Below, one piece after another: positions 54,389 through 64,000 of a stretch of 64,000 nucleotides of DNA. The position numbers were made by a program, and so were the translations under genes. The notes beneath the pieces are model-generated. The model searched no databases. It worked only from the letters and a program-made list of their open reading frames with translations, and was not told the DNA's origin. Origin of the DNA: Bin80 sp965215475 (GTDB taxonomy: Bacteria > Bacteroidota > Rhodothermia > Rhodothermales > Bin80); NCBI GenBank assembly GCA_965215475.1, contig OZ244061.1, positions 186,001 to 250,000 of the forward strand, read 5' to 3'. The stretch's first letter is position 1, and each line of letters starts with the position of its first letter.

Positions 54389-56115
54389 GGAAAAAATGGG
54401 GGGGGGGGGGCATTTTGTTCCTGAACCTCAGTCAATGGTTTGACCGTTGGTGCAGGCACAGCCTCAACCGTGAACGGACCAGATACTCGTGTCTTGCTGC
54501 GATCTGTAAGTGGTTGATCATATAAGACTGTTTGGTTGGGTTTCTCGTCGTATCCCAAAATTCTTGGTGAGACGGTTTCAACACTTTTATAGTGAAATCC
54601 TGCTCCAACGCCCTCATTTGGATGTGCTAACTCGTAATAATCGTATACAGCGGTTAACAATCGTTGTCTGGCAACGGCAACAGCTACTCGTGAAGTATCA
54701 CAGGTGATCCATCTCCTACCCCATTGCTCGGCGTTAAAGGCCGTCGTACCACTTCCACAAGTCGGATCCAGCACGATATCCCCTGGATCACTCGTCATCA
54801 GGATACAACGCTGGATCGGCTTAGGTGCAGTTTGAACTACATAACGTTTCCCAAGAGCAGACCTTTGGTGAGCCCATACATTATTGATCCGTCTGCCGGG
54901 CACCTCATTTTCATATCTTTTCCATCGTAACCAAGCATTCTCACCTTTGACCGCAGCAAGACGGTCTATGTCTGCAAGTCTATTTAGACCCTCCATAGAA
55001 ATAGCCCAGTGTGTGTTTGGTGGACAAGGAAATTTACGCCCGTTCCACTCATAGGGTTCTGATCTCCCCGTTGTAGAAGCTCCCTGAGAGTTAAGTTTCT
55101 GTAATTCATATATTCGGGCTCCTTCCGGCAAATATCTATCTGGATCAAAACGTTCTTCTTGGGTGAGTTTTCTACGAATGCCATTGGGAAGCTCAACCAT
55201 TACAGTCCAACCAAGGAGCTCAATTGTACCCTTACGATCAACTGACTCATACAATTGTCGATATTTAACCTTTTTTACATCTTTTGCATACCATAGAAGA
55301 TAATCAGCTACTTCAGGCAATGTATTCGCAGAGCTACCACTAGTGGTGGTATATGTAATCGTTGCTACTCGATTCTCGGCCCCGAAAATCTCATCCATGA
55401 CCATCGCGACACGGTGAACGTTCTCGTCACCAATCTGCACAAAACAACTTCCGCTTTCGTGTAGTAGATCATAAGCCAACAACAGGCGATCTCGAAGATA
55501 GGCCAGATACGAATGGATTCCCAGTTCCCATGTATCACGAAAGGCACGAATTTGCTCAGGTTCAGTTGTCAGATTTTTATCCTGATCATCTCCAGTAGGG
55601 CTGTGTTGGCTTACAAATGGCTGAAAATTTGAACGATACTTCACCCCATAAGGCGGATCAATGTAAATCGTTTGTACTTTCCCGCCAAGTCCCTCCTTTT
55701 CCAGTAAACTGTTCATCACCAACAAACTATCCCCTGCAATTAACCTGTTCGTCCAATTCTGTCGATGCTTGTAAAATTCAATCGCTTGGCGAATCGGGGG
55801 ATTTTCCTCCGGCGTAGAAAAGAGAGAAAGTTGCTGGCCTCCATCTGGACGTTTCCGCACAGCCTCGATAATCGTATGAGGATCAATTCGCTCATGAACA
55901 TGAAGCGAGGCGGTCGGTATTTCAAATGAAGTGCGCTCTTGCTTGCCAGCCCACTGCAGTTGTGGATCTATATGGGGATCGTGTTGGTAGGTTTTTCGGT
56001 CCTCTCTCCCATCCGTTTCAGGAGTAACCAGCCCCACAGGTGGGTTATTCACCCGCTCCTTTCCTAGATGAGTATAGTGTTCAACTTGACGAGGTTTCTT
56101 TTTTGATCGCGACAT
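54322..56115 (-). CDS. mod: Type III DNA methyltransferase Mod, N-terminal part, ends early at a poly-C tract
   Basis: A beta-class DNA methyltransferase: catalytic DPPY at 153-156 (YIDPPYGVKYRSNF) precedes the SAM motif DIVLDPTCGSGTT. Target-recognition sequence lies between. The recognised frame ends at PPPP (13 C, 54398-54410), after which about 26 foreign codons (FFPWPVQERQ...) lead to a stop at 54322. The product keeps both catalytic motifs but lacks the C-terminal region needed in family members for Mod-Mod and Mod-Res contacts, so activity in this state is doubtful. It heads a mod-res operon. Confidence 0.92.
   Translation of the reverse strand: MSRSKKKPRQVEHYTHLGKERVNNPPVGLVTPETDGREDRKTYQHDPHIDPQLQWAGKQERTSFEIPTASLHVHERIDPHTIIEAVRKRPDGGQQLSLFSTPEENPPIRQAIEFYKHRQNWTNRLIAGDSLLVMNSLLEKEGLGGKVQTIYIDPPYGVKYRSNFQPFVSQHSPTGDDQDKNLTTEPEQIRAFRDTWELGIHSYLAYLRDRLLLAYDLLHESGSCFVQIGDENVHRVAMVMDEIFGAENRVATITYTTTSGSSANTLPEVADYLLWYAKDVKKVKYRQLYESVDRKGTIELLGWTVMVELPNGIRRKLTQEERFDPDRYLPEGARIYELQKLNSQGASTTGRSEPYEWNGRKFPCPPNTHWAISMEGLNRLADIDRLAAVKGENAWLRWKRYENEVPGRRINNVWAHQRSALGKRYVVQTAPKPIQRCILMTSDPGDIVLDPTCGSGTTAFNAEQWGRRWITCDTSRVAVAVARQRLLTAVYDYYELAHPNEGVGAGFHYKSVETVSPRILGYDEKPNQTVLYDQPLTDRSKTRVSGPFTVEAVPAPTVKPLTEVQEQNAPPPPFFPWPVQERQSASMIGGMNYLKPV
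54398..54410. repeat. 13-G (13-C on the coding strand) phase-variation tract in mod
   Basis: Thirteen G on the plus strand interrupt the mod reading frame. Adding one or removing two bases joins both halves. Homopolymers like this are the usual switch of phase-variable type III methyltransferases. Confidence 0.9.
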
Positions 56116-56323
56116 CCGCTTACATTATTTAGATCTATCTATTCGGCTTACATACCCTATAAAATAACGAACATAGAAAAAATTTCCGGCTTGATACCCC
56201 TCTCTATATCCCCATTTTTATCATCAGAAACTTAACCCGAATCAGTTAAGATTAGTATACTTATTCATGAATGATGGCAAATAGAAATTAAATCGAAAGA
56301 ATACATCACTACTCATACCCAAA

Positions 56324-59300
56324 TTATTTCATGCGAGCAAAAATACTGTAAAGAACCGGAACGACAAAGAGAGTCAGTATAGACGCACTGGTTAGACCAC
56401 CAACGATCGCAATCGCCAGCGGTGCACGTAGTTCTGCTCCTTGGCCAAATCCCATTGCTAAAGGCAATAAACCCAGAACCGTTGTAATGGTCGTCATGAG
56501 GATCGGCCGTACACGATCATGTCCAGCAGCCATGATCGCCTCACGGATCGATATGCCCGCAGCGCGACGCTGATTAATGAAATCCGTCTTGATGATTGCA
56601 TCATTGACCACAATCCCAACGAGCACTACGGTCCCCATCAAACTCATGAGATTGATGGACTGCCCCGTGAGTCCAAGCACAAAGGCAACTCCCGCTGCCG
56701 CCAAAGGCACAGAGATCAAAATAATCAGAGGCTGAACCAAGTTTTCGAACTGTGCTGCAAGAATCAGATACACAAGCAACAAGCTCAGTGCTAAACTCAA
56801 AGCGACACCAAACAGGCTTTGCTGAAATACCTCAACCGAACCACCCACACGGCTACGCACCGTAATGGGTAACGTCCTACTTGTTACATCCGTAACCGCA
56901 TTCATTGCCCGTCCGATATCATATCCCTGTCCTATGTCAGCGGTAAGCCTCACCACGGAAGACTGTTCCACCCGCACAAGTGCGGCGGGCAACGGAATGG
57001 ACTCTGCCGTGACAAAAATCGAGAGAGGCATCAAGCCAGCACGTACGGGAATTTGTTCGGCCAATAATCGCTCAATGGAATCAATATGACGCGAGCGCAA
57101 TACGATTGGGACCTCCTCGTTCACGGTTTTAAGGGTCGTAGCTTCACTTCCACGAGCACCTGCCTCAAGGTATGAGGTCAATGTTCTGGCATGAACACCG
57201 TACCGGTTCATCATGTCTCGATTGAACGTCAATTGATAGGTTGGCACAGAAGCAGCATCCGTACGCCGCACATTCTCCAATTCTGGTCGTGTTTCCAATA
57301 AATCCTGAACTCGTCCTACAATCTGTTCGGCATCACGACGATCTTCACTCACCAAATCAATCAGTAGATCCGCATCACTCACGGTCAATAACTGCTCTAA
57401 TTGTGTCTCTACACGTTGTGCCTTGATGGAGACATCCTCTGGTAAATCCATCGACTGTACCGCCAATAACACTTCCTCTGCGTTTTGCCCGGGGGGTAAT
57501 AACAACGTGATATCGCCCTCATAAGGTGGTCGTGGATCCAAATCTAGGCGCGCCTGATCCCGTTCTCCTAAATCTGCAAGCACTCGGTCTGCCCAGCCCC
57601 TGGCTTTGGCTTGTGATTCAAGCTCAGAGGAGCGTAATGCTACCATGGTTAAATCTGCATCGGTGGGTAAGGTGATCCGTACATCTACCCGCCCCTGTTC
57701 TGTTTCAGGGATTACCTCTCGAGGCAGATTTGAAATCAAGATTCCCGCACTCATGAGTAAAAGAGCACAGAACATCATGACAGTCCAACGATGATCCAAA
57801 CTCCAGGAAAGAACCTGGCCATAACGGGTCAGTAATTTTGATTCCGAGTCTGGTTCACGGACAGATTGATCGACAGTCTGTTTGTCGCGCGATACGATGA
57901 GTGGGACCACCGTTAATGCCACTAGTAACGAAGCGAAAAGCGAACATACAACCGCCAGAGATTGATCTCTAAAGAGCCTGCCTGCCAAACCTTCCACCAA
58001 CGTGATCGGTAAGAAAACGGCAATCGTGGTTAATGTACTTGCAGTAATTGCACCTGCTACCTCTGAAGCACCGTTACGTGCAGCTTGTAGTGGCGACTGC
58101 CCTTGTTCACGTAATCGAGTAATATTTTCAATGACAACAATCGCATTATCGACAAGCATTCCTGCACCTAATGCCAAGCCACTCAATGAAATCAGATTGA
58201 AGGTGACATCCAGAGGCTCGAAAAATACCAGGGTTACTGCAATAGAAAGCGGTACCGCTACAGCAGCAGCTAAAAGAGCTCGCAGTCGTTTCAAGAATGC
58301 AAACAAAACGAGAATAGCCAATAACCCACCCAGAAGCACAGCCTGTGTAACCCCTCCAATGGCCGCTTGAATAAACTCACTCTCATCCACTACGACCTCA
58401 AGAGAAATCTGCTCATATTCTTCTTCTAATGAGGCTAAAACCGTACGGATTTCTTCTACTGCCCGAACGATATTCGCATCAGCTTTACGCTCAACAAGTA
58501 GCAGAAGTGTTTCTGAACCATCCAGTCGAACCAAACCTCGCCGATCCGCCACTCCATCCCGTACTTGAGCGACATCCCGAACTCGAATGGGCGTGTTGTT
58601 GCGCGTGGAAATGACCGTCTGGGCAATATCCTCCGTATTTTTGAACTCTCCGCTGATCTCAACCGGATAGCGGAAAGGCCCCCGTCGAATCACACCTCCT
58701 TGGAGTGCCACATTTGATCCTTCCAGTTCACTTGCGATTTGGCTGAGACTGATTCCGTACGCAAGCTTCTGATCTGGATCAATCTCAACCTCAATCCGAC
58801 GCTCAAACCCTCCAGTTACCTGAACACGTGCGACATCACCAAGCTGCTCCAATCGACGTGCAATCAGGTCCCGGCCCACACGCTTGAGTTCAACAAGATC
58901 TTCTGGACGATTATTATCTTGCTGCCCTGCCCGGTTACGGAGCGCGATCACCATAATAGGGCGATCTCCTGGATCCAGATGTAGAACTGCTGGCCTTGAG
59001 GCTTCTCTTGGGAACGTATCTCCCAGTCGATCAAGATTTTCCCGAACATCCAGTAGTGCCAGATCCAAGTTTGAATTCCATCCAAATTGCATATGCACAA
59101 GACTTCCTCCGAGCAAGGTACGTGACGTTACCCGTGTAAGGCCTGCGGTTCCAGCAACTGCCTGCTCAATCCGTTCGGTTACGGCTCGTTCAACTCTGTC
59201 TGGCGGTACATCAGGATAGCTGGTCCATACCACCAACCCGGGATAGCGTAGGTCCGGGAGTAATGCCACAGGTAACCGCACATAAGCAACAACGGCCAAT

Positions 59301-59371
59301 ACTAATAGGAGAATATAGAAGGCCGTAACGGAAACAGGGCGATTCAGGCAAGAAGAAATGAATGATTTCAT
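56324..59371 (-). CDS. RND-family efflux pump, inner-membrane transporter
   Basis: A 1,015-residue AcrB-like transporter with two repeats of six membrane helices and large periplasmic loops. MKSFISSCLNRPVSVTAFY and PGLVVWTSYPDVPPDRVE are the usual start; GLALGAGMLVDNAIVVIENI is helix 4, with the proton-relay pair reading Asp-Asn instead of Asp-Asp, as in SwrC-like members; GTVVLVGIVVNDAIIKTDFI is helix 10. It exports drugs, lipids or similar compounds using proton flow. It follows the adaptor gene by 33 bases on the same strand. No TolC-like gene is in the window. Confidence 0.92.
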   Translation of the reverse strand: MKSFISSCLNRPVSVTAFYILLLVLAVVAYVRLPVALLPDLRYPGLVVWTSYPDVPPDRVERAVTERIEQAVAGTAGLTRVTSRTLLGGSLVHMQFGWNSNLDLALLDVRENLDRLGDTFPREASRPAVLHLDPGDRPIMVIALRNRAGQQDNNRPEDLVELKRVGRDLIARRLEQLGDVARVQVTGGFERRIEVEIDPDQKLAYGISLSQIASELEGSNVALQGGVIRRGPFRYPVEISGEFKNTEDIAQTVISTRNNTPIRVRDVAQVRDGVADRRGLVRLDGSETLLLLVERKADANIVRAVEEIRTVLASLEEEYEQISLEVVVDESEFIQAAIGGVTQAVLLGGLLAILVLFAFLKRLRALLAAAVAVPLSIAVTLVFFEPLDVTFNLISLSGLALGAGMLVDNAIVVIENITRLREQGQSPLQAARNGASEVAGAITASTLTTIAVFLPITLVEGLAGRLFRDQSLAVVCSLFASLLVALTVVPLIVSRDKQTVDQSVREPDSESKLLTRYGQVLSWSLDHRWTVMMFCALLLMSAGILISNLPREVIPETEQGRVDVRITLPTDADLTMVALRSSELESQAKARGWADRVLADLGERDQARLDLDPRPPYEGDITLLLPPGQNAEEVLLAVQSMDLPEDVSIKAQRVETQLEQLLTVSDADLLIDLVSEDRRDAEQIVGRVQDLLETRPELENVRRTDAASVPTYQLTFNRDMMNRYGVHARTLTSYLEAGARGSEATTLKTVNEEVPIVLRSRHIDSIERLLAEQIPVRAGLMPLSIFVTAESIPLPAALVRVEQSSVVRLTADIGQGYDIGRAMNAVTDVTSRTLPITVRSRVGGSVEVFQQSLFGVALSLALSLLLVYLILAAQFENLVQPLIILISVPLAAAGVAFVLGLTGQSINLMSLMGTVVLVGIVVNDAIIKTDFINQRRAAGISIREAIMAAGHDRVRPILMTTITTVLGLLPLAMGFGQGAELRAPLAIAIVGGLTSASILTLFVVPVLYSIFARMK

Positions 59372-59404
59372 GCCTGATTAGATGTAAATAATTGAAAGAT
59401 CACT

Positions 59405-60679
59405 TTAACGAATACCCAGCTCCACTACTTTGATGACTTCCACGGGGACATCATGCGCCAATGCATAATTGCCCTGAACGATCAAAGTATCTCCCGGCTC
59501 CACAACACTGGGGGAATCCCCTCTAATAATTTCTGTAAAATTGCCAGAACGCTCCCCTATAATTACGTACATCCAGTACGAGCGTCCCCCTTTAACCAGA
59601 AAAACCACTTCTCTGCCTTGTCGAACAATGACGGCTTCCGATGGAGCGACCATCCGATCCTGTAAACGATTTGTTTCCAAAGCTACATCCGCATACAAGC
59701 CGGAAACAAGTCGGCCACCGGGATTGCGGAGTGCTACGGTAATTCGTCCAGAACCGGTCTTGGGATCCACAGAAGGATTCACTGCATGTACATACCCTTG
59801 GAATACTTCATCGCTGTAGCTTGGCACGACCACATTCGCAGTTACCCCAGGACTAACATATACCAGATCTCCCTCAAGAACATCAACAGATACTTTCATC
59901 CGATCATCTTGAAGCAGTGTAAGAAGATGAGCTCCCATTCCAACATGCTGCCCCTTCTCTACTTGAAGATCTGCCACCCGACCGCTAAAGGGGGCAATGA
60001 CCTGGGTACGCTCCAATTGCAGGCGTGCCTGTTCTACCTCTTGTTCCTGCTGTGTTAAATTGGTATACACTGCCGTTACCGCTTCGCGTTGATTCCCCGC
60101 CAAGACATCCATGGCTTCAAAATGGCGACGAACATTATCAAGTTCGGTCTGTGTGATCGTTCCGGCTGAAAACGCCTGTTCCGCCGTTTTCAATCGTACT
60201 CTAGCTTCTGCGAGCTTCGTTGTATCCGCGGCCTCTACTTCACCGGCATTGCTGATTTGGACCGCATAATCTGCACGTGCCTTCAGGAGCGCTGCTTCGG
60301 CTGCAGCTACGCGAATTTTTGATTCACGGTCATCCAGACGTATCAAAACCTGTCCTGTCCGTACACGTTGCCCTTCTTCTACCGGGCGCTCAAGAATTAG
60401 CCCACTAACTTCCCCACTGATTTTCGATTCACGCCATGGTGCTAGATGCCCTGTTGCCTCTGCACGAAGAGGAAATTCTCCTCGATCCAATACCATAACT
60501 TCAACAGGGGCACGTGCAGGTTCTGGTTCCTCCGTCAATTCTCGATCGTCCTCTGTCTCCTCACCAAAAACCGCAGGCCAGACTCCATATAAGATTAGCC
60601 CCGCTGTTGCCAATCCCAGAATCAAGCCGAAAATGTGCCATGGCTTAATTCTACGTGGTGAACGAGATCGATCCGACAT
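59405..60679 (-). CDS. RND efflux periplasmic adaptor (membrane fusion protein)
   Basis: About 424 residues starting MSDRSRSPRRIKPWH at ATG 60679 (an upstream ATG-less extension of 14 codons is possible). One membrane helix (IFGLILGLATAGLILYGVW) anchors it. The biotinyl-lipoyl halves are KISGEVSGLILERPVEEGQ and ERTQVIAPFSGRVADLQVEKG, separated by a long helical hairpin (about residues 125-230), then a beta-barrel (KVSVDVLEGDLVYVSPG). It links the pump to the outer-membrane channel. Divergent from the second pump gene at 60850, with 170 bases in between. Confidence 0.92.
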   Translation of the reverse strand: MSDRSRSPRRIKPWHIFGLILGLATAGLILYGVWPAVFGEETEDDRELTEEPEPARAPVEVMVLDRGEFPLRAEATGHLAPWRESKISGEVSGLILERPVEEGQRVRTGQVLIRLDDRESKIRVAAAEAALLKARADYAVQISNAGEVEAADTTKLAEARVRLKTAEQAFSAGTITQTELDNVRRHFEAMDVLAGNQREAVTAVYTNLTQQEQEVEQARLQLERTQVIAPFSGRVADLQVEKGQHVGMGAHLLTLLQDDRMKVSVDVLEGDLVYVSPGVTANVVVPSYSDEVFQGYVHAVNPSVDPKTGSGRITVALRNPGGRLVSGLYADVALETNRLQDRMVAPSEAVIVRQGREVVFLVKGGRSYWMYVIIGERSGNFTEIIRGDSPSVVEPGDTLIVQGNYALAHDVPVEVIKVVELGIR

Positions 60680-60849
60680 ATGCTCAGAGAATAATAATTT
60701 CTGATCAAGTATCCAAGGCAATTCGTATACTTGATCTTCAAGAAACTGTCTGAAATGAACTAAATTTTTTTACAGCGCTATCTTAGTAGGAACTCTACTC
60801 TCTTCAGCATTGTTGGTTCAATTTCTTGAACGACTCCACCTGATGCCTC

Positions 60850-63800
60850 ATGCTCAGTAAGAATGCAGCAAGTTTGCTTAATCGACCGATTGCTGTCATT
60901 TCCTGGTGTACGGCCATAATCCTCGCTGGGATCTGGGCTGCATTGGACATCCCGATTGAATACTCTCCAAACACGGAACTTCCTCGGGTAAGTATTTCGG
61001 CAGTTTGGCCAGGTGCCTCGCCTAGACAAGTCGAGAGATATGTTACCGCTCCAATAGAAAGAGAGATCCAGAACGTTCCCGGCATCGCTGAAATTAACAG
61101 CATTTCTTCGGAGGGTCAATCTCATATACAAATTCAAGTTGATGAGGACATTGATCTGGGCACCTTCACTACCCAGATTGGAGAGAATCTCACGCTACTC
61201 AGAGACCGGTTACCCGAAAATGTCTCCCCGCGCCTGACCAAGCAAATTCCGGAAGCATTCCGTGATGTTCAGGGATTTATGACCCTGCGTTTGATTGGCC
61301 CCTATAGCCCGGATGAGCTTCGAAAAACAGCTGATGAGCTCCTGAGACCGAAATTTGAAAGCTTATCGGGCATTGACCTAGTGGAGGTTACCGGAGGTAG
61401 TGAACGCGAGCTCCTGATCACATTGGAACCCGATCGTCTGGATGCCTATGGGATTGAATATGGTTATGTGATGGAACAAGTTGGTTCTTCCTTACGAGAT
61501 CACGTTTTTGGTCGAATGGATGCCCAAGGTAGAGGACATTTGATGATGAATCGCCCAGAACTTGATCTGAACCGATTATCCTCCATTATTGTTAGCGAAA
61601 GTAGATCTGAAGAGCTCCCTGTCCGTCTTGATCAGGTCGCGAACCTAGAACTTGGCCCCGCCCCTCGACTCAGTATACGCCGTATTGATGGACTGAATGC
61701 CGTGGCATTGGACCTGGAGCGTACTCGTGGGTCTCATATTATCAATGTTGCAGAGACGGTGTATGATCGAATCGAGGATGTACAGGAATCTCTCCCCGAA
61801 GGAAGTAGACTGTTGGTGGTTCTGGATCGTACGGAGGATGTAAGGGCGTTGCTGGATGACTTGACTCTACGGGGAGGGATCGGACTTATATTAGTGATTC
61901 TTGTATTGCTGTTCATGCTCAAAAGTGTGCGAGCAACTGTCATTGTTTTGTTCAGTGTTGCCATAGCTCTTGCCCCCTCCCTTGCCCTATTTCGTTTCTT
62001 CTCTCTGTCTCTCAATATCATCACATTAGCGGGATTAGTCTTGGTATTTGGGCTACTCATTGATAACAGTGTTGTCGTTGTTGAACAGCTTTTACTACAA
62101 CAACAGAAATTTCTTGCACGAGGCATACGGGGCATCCAACTGCACGTCGCACGTACTCAAGCCGCCCTGAAAGCAGTCTGGTTACCACTTCTCGGAGGCA
62201 CATTGAGTACCATGGCCGTCATGCTTCCTCTGGTTTACTTGAGTGGAGATTTGCGTGAATTATTTTTGCCTTTTGGGGTCTTAGTAAGCATTACGCTACT
62301 CATTTCATTAATCAGTGCCGTCGTTTTTGTGCCGGTAGTGGTCCGTTTTTTACCTCCCAAGGTTGAAAAACCAGAGTGGAAGTGGCTCAGAAGAACCGTT
62401 GCGATCCCCTATTCTCTGGTCGCTCGTTTTCCCAAAAGCACGTTGGTGGGATTAATTCTCTTACTTGGAGTTCCTATCTGGAAGCTCCCCGTGCAAATCA
62501 ATGAACCCCGATCAGGGTGGTCCAACGAGGTTAAGGAGCGATTTGCCAATATATACAATGTTTCCATAGGAGCCCCCATTATTCAGACGGCCAGAGAATA
62601 TATTGATCCCTTGACGGGAGGAGTCCTGCGCCCCTTCTTTCGGAATGCCTCCTTCTATAAACCCTGGAGTTATCCTGAACGGAAAAGTATCCATGTTCGC
62701 TTGGGCTTTCCCAAAGGAAATACAATCGAAAGGAGCGATTCCCTCATTGCGAACTTTGAGCAGATGGCGTTAGCCGAAGAAAGTGTCTATCGAACGGATG
62801 CACGGATCAGTGAAGATTATGCCTTCTTAAATATTGAGTTCGAAAAAGGCTCTTTGCGTACTCCCGGCCCCTATATTCTCCAAAGAAAATTAGTTGGACG
62901 AGCGATTTTGCTTGGAGGCATGTCCGTGTCTGTGGGGGAAATCATTCCCCAAACAGGCTACTACAGTGGCGGTGGTGGTGGGACTAGTGGTGCAAGTGTC
63001 CGTATTTATGGTCCCAACTATGAGGACCTTGATCTGCTTGTTCATCAATTTGAAGATTTTGTCAAACGCAGGAGCCGCCGGGTTCAAGGAGTAGATCTGA
63101 ACGCGATGGGATATTCATGGCTTCGAAGCCAGGCGCGCCAAGTACTTCAATTTGAATGGACTTCCGATGCGACGGCTAGAACCGGGGCAGATGCCCACTG
63201 GATTAATCATCGTATGCGGCCTTATTTCGAAACCACACACCCGCTCTGGCGCGCTGATATTGCAGGAGACTCACGTGTCCCGATTCGCCTGATTGTGAAT
63301 GATGCCTCAAGTCTAGACATTGATCGCATAACACAACGTCCACTTATCGTTGGAGATAGCTCTCTTCTCCGACTTGCAGGAGTCGCAGATTACAAAATCG
63401 TGGAGATGGCCGCCGAGATCGAACGGGAAGATCAACAATACGTGCGTCGAATTAGTGTCGATTTTCGCGGCCCGTTCGAGATGAGAAGAAGATTTATGGA
63501 AAATGCACTCGCCTCTTTTTCTCTTCCCCCCGGATATCGAATTGAAAGCGGGTATGATTACTTCTTTACCGAAGATACCAAGCGTGCATTCGGTTGGGTA
63601 TTTGCAGCAACGATCTTACTGGTATTTTTGGTCACCGCATCGGTATTTGAATCTTGGCGTCTACCGCTGGTGGTTATGCTAAGTGTTCCACTTGCTGCTG
63701 TGGGGGTCTGTTTGGGCTTTATCATTACTCAAGCCAGCTTTGTAGAGGGAGCATTTATCGGAAGTGTGCTCCTGATTGGAATTGCTGTAAATGACAGCAT

Positions 63801-64000
63801 TCTATTGACAGATCGCTTTCGGCAACTACAACTCGAACGCCCTTATGGTGTCTCCTCTGTCCTTGCCCGCTTAGCGGTCCGTGAACGATTACGCCCGATG
63901 TGGACCACGACTTTGACCAGTGGGGCTGCAATGTTACCTCTTTTGGTCTTTCCCAATAATGATGATTTCTGGATTGGCCTGGCGGTCACAGTCACGGCAG
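60850..64000 (+). CDS. Second RND-family efflux transporter, 3' end outside the window
   Basis: From ATG 60850 (preceded by an in-frame TGA at 60841) an uninterrupted frame of 1,050 codons runs to the window edge. It starts MLSKNAASLLNRPIAVISW and has VWPGASPRQVERYVTAPIE, helix 4 VFGLLIDNSVVVVEQLL (again Asp-Asn), GSVLLIGIAVNDSILLTDRF in helix 10, and a Gly-rich insert (SGGGGGTSGASVRIYG) in the second periplasmic loop. It differs strongly from the pump at 56324, so this is no recent duplication. Its adaptor may be the divergent gene or lie further on. Confidence 0.93.
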   Translation, partial: MLSKNAASLLNRPIAVISWCTAIILAGIWAALDIPIEYSPNTELPRVSISAVWPGASPRQVERYVTAPIEREIQNVPGIAEINSISSEGQSHIQIQVDEDIDLGTFTTQIGENLTLLRDRLPENVSPRLTKQIPEAFRDVQGFMTLRLIGPYSPDELRKTADELLRPKFESLSGIDLVEVTGGSERELLITLEPDRLDAYGIEYGYVMEQVGSSLRDHVFGRMDAQGRGHLMMNRPELDLNRLSSIIVSESRSEELPVRLDQVANLELGPAPRLSIRRIDGLNAVALDLERTRGSHIINVAETVYDRIEDVQESLPEGSRLLVVLDRTEDVRALLDDLTLRGGIGLILVILVLLFMLKSVRATVIVLFSVAIALAPSLALFRFFSLSLNIITLAGLVLVFGLLIDNSVVVVEQLLLQQQKFLARGIRGIQLHVARTQAALKAVWLPLLGGTLSTMAVMLPLVYLSGDLRELFLPFGVLVSITLLISLISAVVFVPVVVRFLPPKVEKPEWKWLRRTVAIPYSLVARFPKSTLVGLILLLGVPIWKLPVQINEPRSGWSNEVKERFANIYNVSIGAPIIQTAREYIDPLTGGVLRPFFRNASFYKPWSYPERKSIHVRLGFPKGNTIERSDSLIANFEQMALAEESVYRTDARISEDYAFLNIEFEKGSLRTPGPYILQRKLVGRAILLGGMSVSVGEIIPQTGYYSGGGGGTSGASVRIYGPNYEDLDLLVHQFEDFVKRRSRRVQGVDLNAMGYSWLRSQARQVLQFEWTSDATARTGADAHWINHRMRPYFETTHPLWRADIAGDSRVPIRLIVNDASSLDIDRITQRPLIVGDSSLLRLAGVADYKIVEMAAEIEREDQQYVRRISVDFRGPFEMRRRFMENALASFSLPPGYRIESGYDYFFTEDTKRAFGWVFAATILLVFLVTASVFESWRLPLVVMLSVPLAAVGVCLGFIITQASFVEGAFIGSVLLIGIAVNDSILLTDRFRQLQLERPYGVSSVLARLAVRERLRPMWTTTLTSGAAMLPLLVFPNNDDFWIGLAVTVTA

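Noticed and set aside
1..64000. tRNA or rRNA genes
   Set aside because: No GGTTCGA-type T-loop with a fitting acceptor stem and no rRNA-like conserved stretch was noticed by eye on either strand; a tRNA finder should confirm this.

Overview
The window looks like a chromosomal piece of a Gram-negative, aerobic member of the Bacteroidota/Rhodothermota side of the tree. This is an inference from gene content: a 1,112-residue BNR-repeat protein carries a C-terminal NYPNPFNPSTTI-type sorting tail (type 9 secretion), there is a TonB-dependent receptor, several lipoproteins with LxxC lipoboxes, a DUF4175-type protein and RND efflux genes. No rRNA, tRNA or CRISPR array was seen. Housekeeping genes are dense and intact, but they are separated by accessory patches full of broken genes and insertion sequences.

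Layout. 1-800: 3' end of a gene made of 54-bp tandem repeats. 970-2248: rhodanese and miaA. 2295-4145: a membrane glycosyltransferase fused to a methyltransferase. 4300-7638: secreted BNR protein. 7747-11599: TonB receptor, lipoprotein, glgC. 11705-16474: DUF4175 protein, DCC thiol protein, chromate-type transporter. 16696-18470: an AAA ATPase plus a DUF3226/TOPRIM-like partner, a candidate two-gene defence module. 18608-20319: etfBA. 20320-23501: gene-poor stretch with a hairpin array, a broken NYN-domain gene carrying a 12-C tract, and a dead ISL3-type transposase. 23601-33069: eight tightly coupled genes that look like a catabolic operon (Gfo/Idh/MocA dehydrogenase, CoA-transferase, crotonase, GMC dehydrogenase, aldehyde dehydrogenase, sugar-type ABC importer without its ATPase). 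33238-40293: decaying island (SDH_sah-type protease homologue, PLD-helicase with its motor deleted, CobW GTPase split by an IS1380-type element). 40534-48125: second GMC dehydrogenase, SnoaL-like protein, second BNR/VPS10-like protein, possible group II intron remnant, beta-propeller lipoprotein with an upstream small Cys-rich secreted peptide. 48378-50088: ISL3-type element abutting a truncated second copy of the DUF3226 gene. 50612-56115: type III restriction-modification system whose mod gene is interrupted at a 13-C tract, as expected for a phase-variable methyltransferase. 56324-64000: RND pump and adaptor, with a second RND pump divergently transcribed and running off the window.

The most interesting theme is genome defence under turnover. 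A type III R-M system appears to be switched by a homopolymer, a NYN nuclease-like gene holds a similar tract, an ATPase/TOPRIM-like pair is present once intact and once as an IS-truncated relic, and a PLD-helicase and a protease-like gene are dying nearby. Gene functions are read from recognisable motifs only; no database search was possible, and every indel-based statement depends on the assembly being right at the homopolymers.
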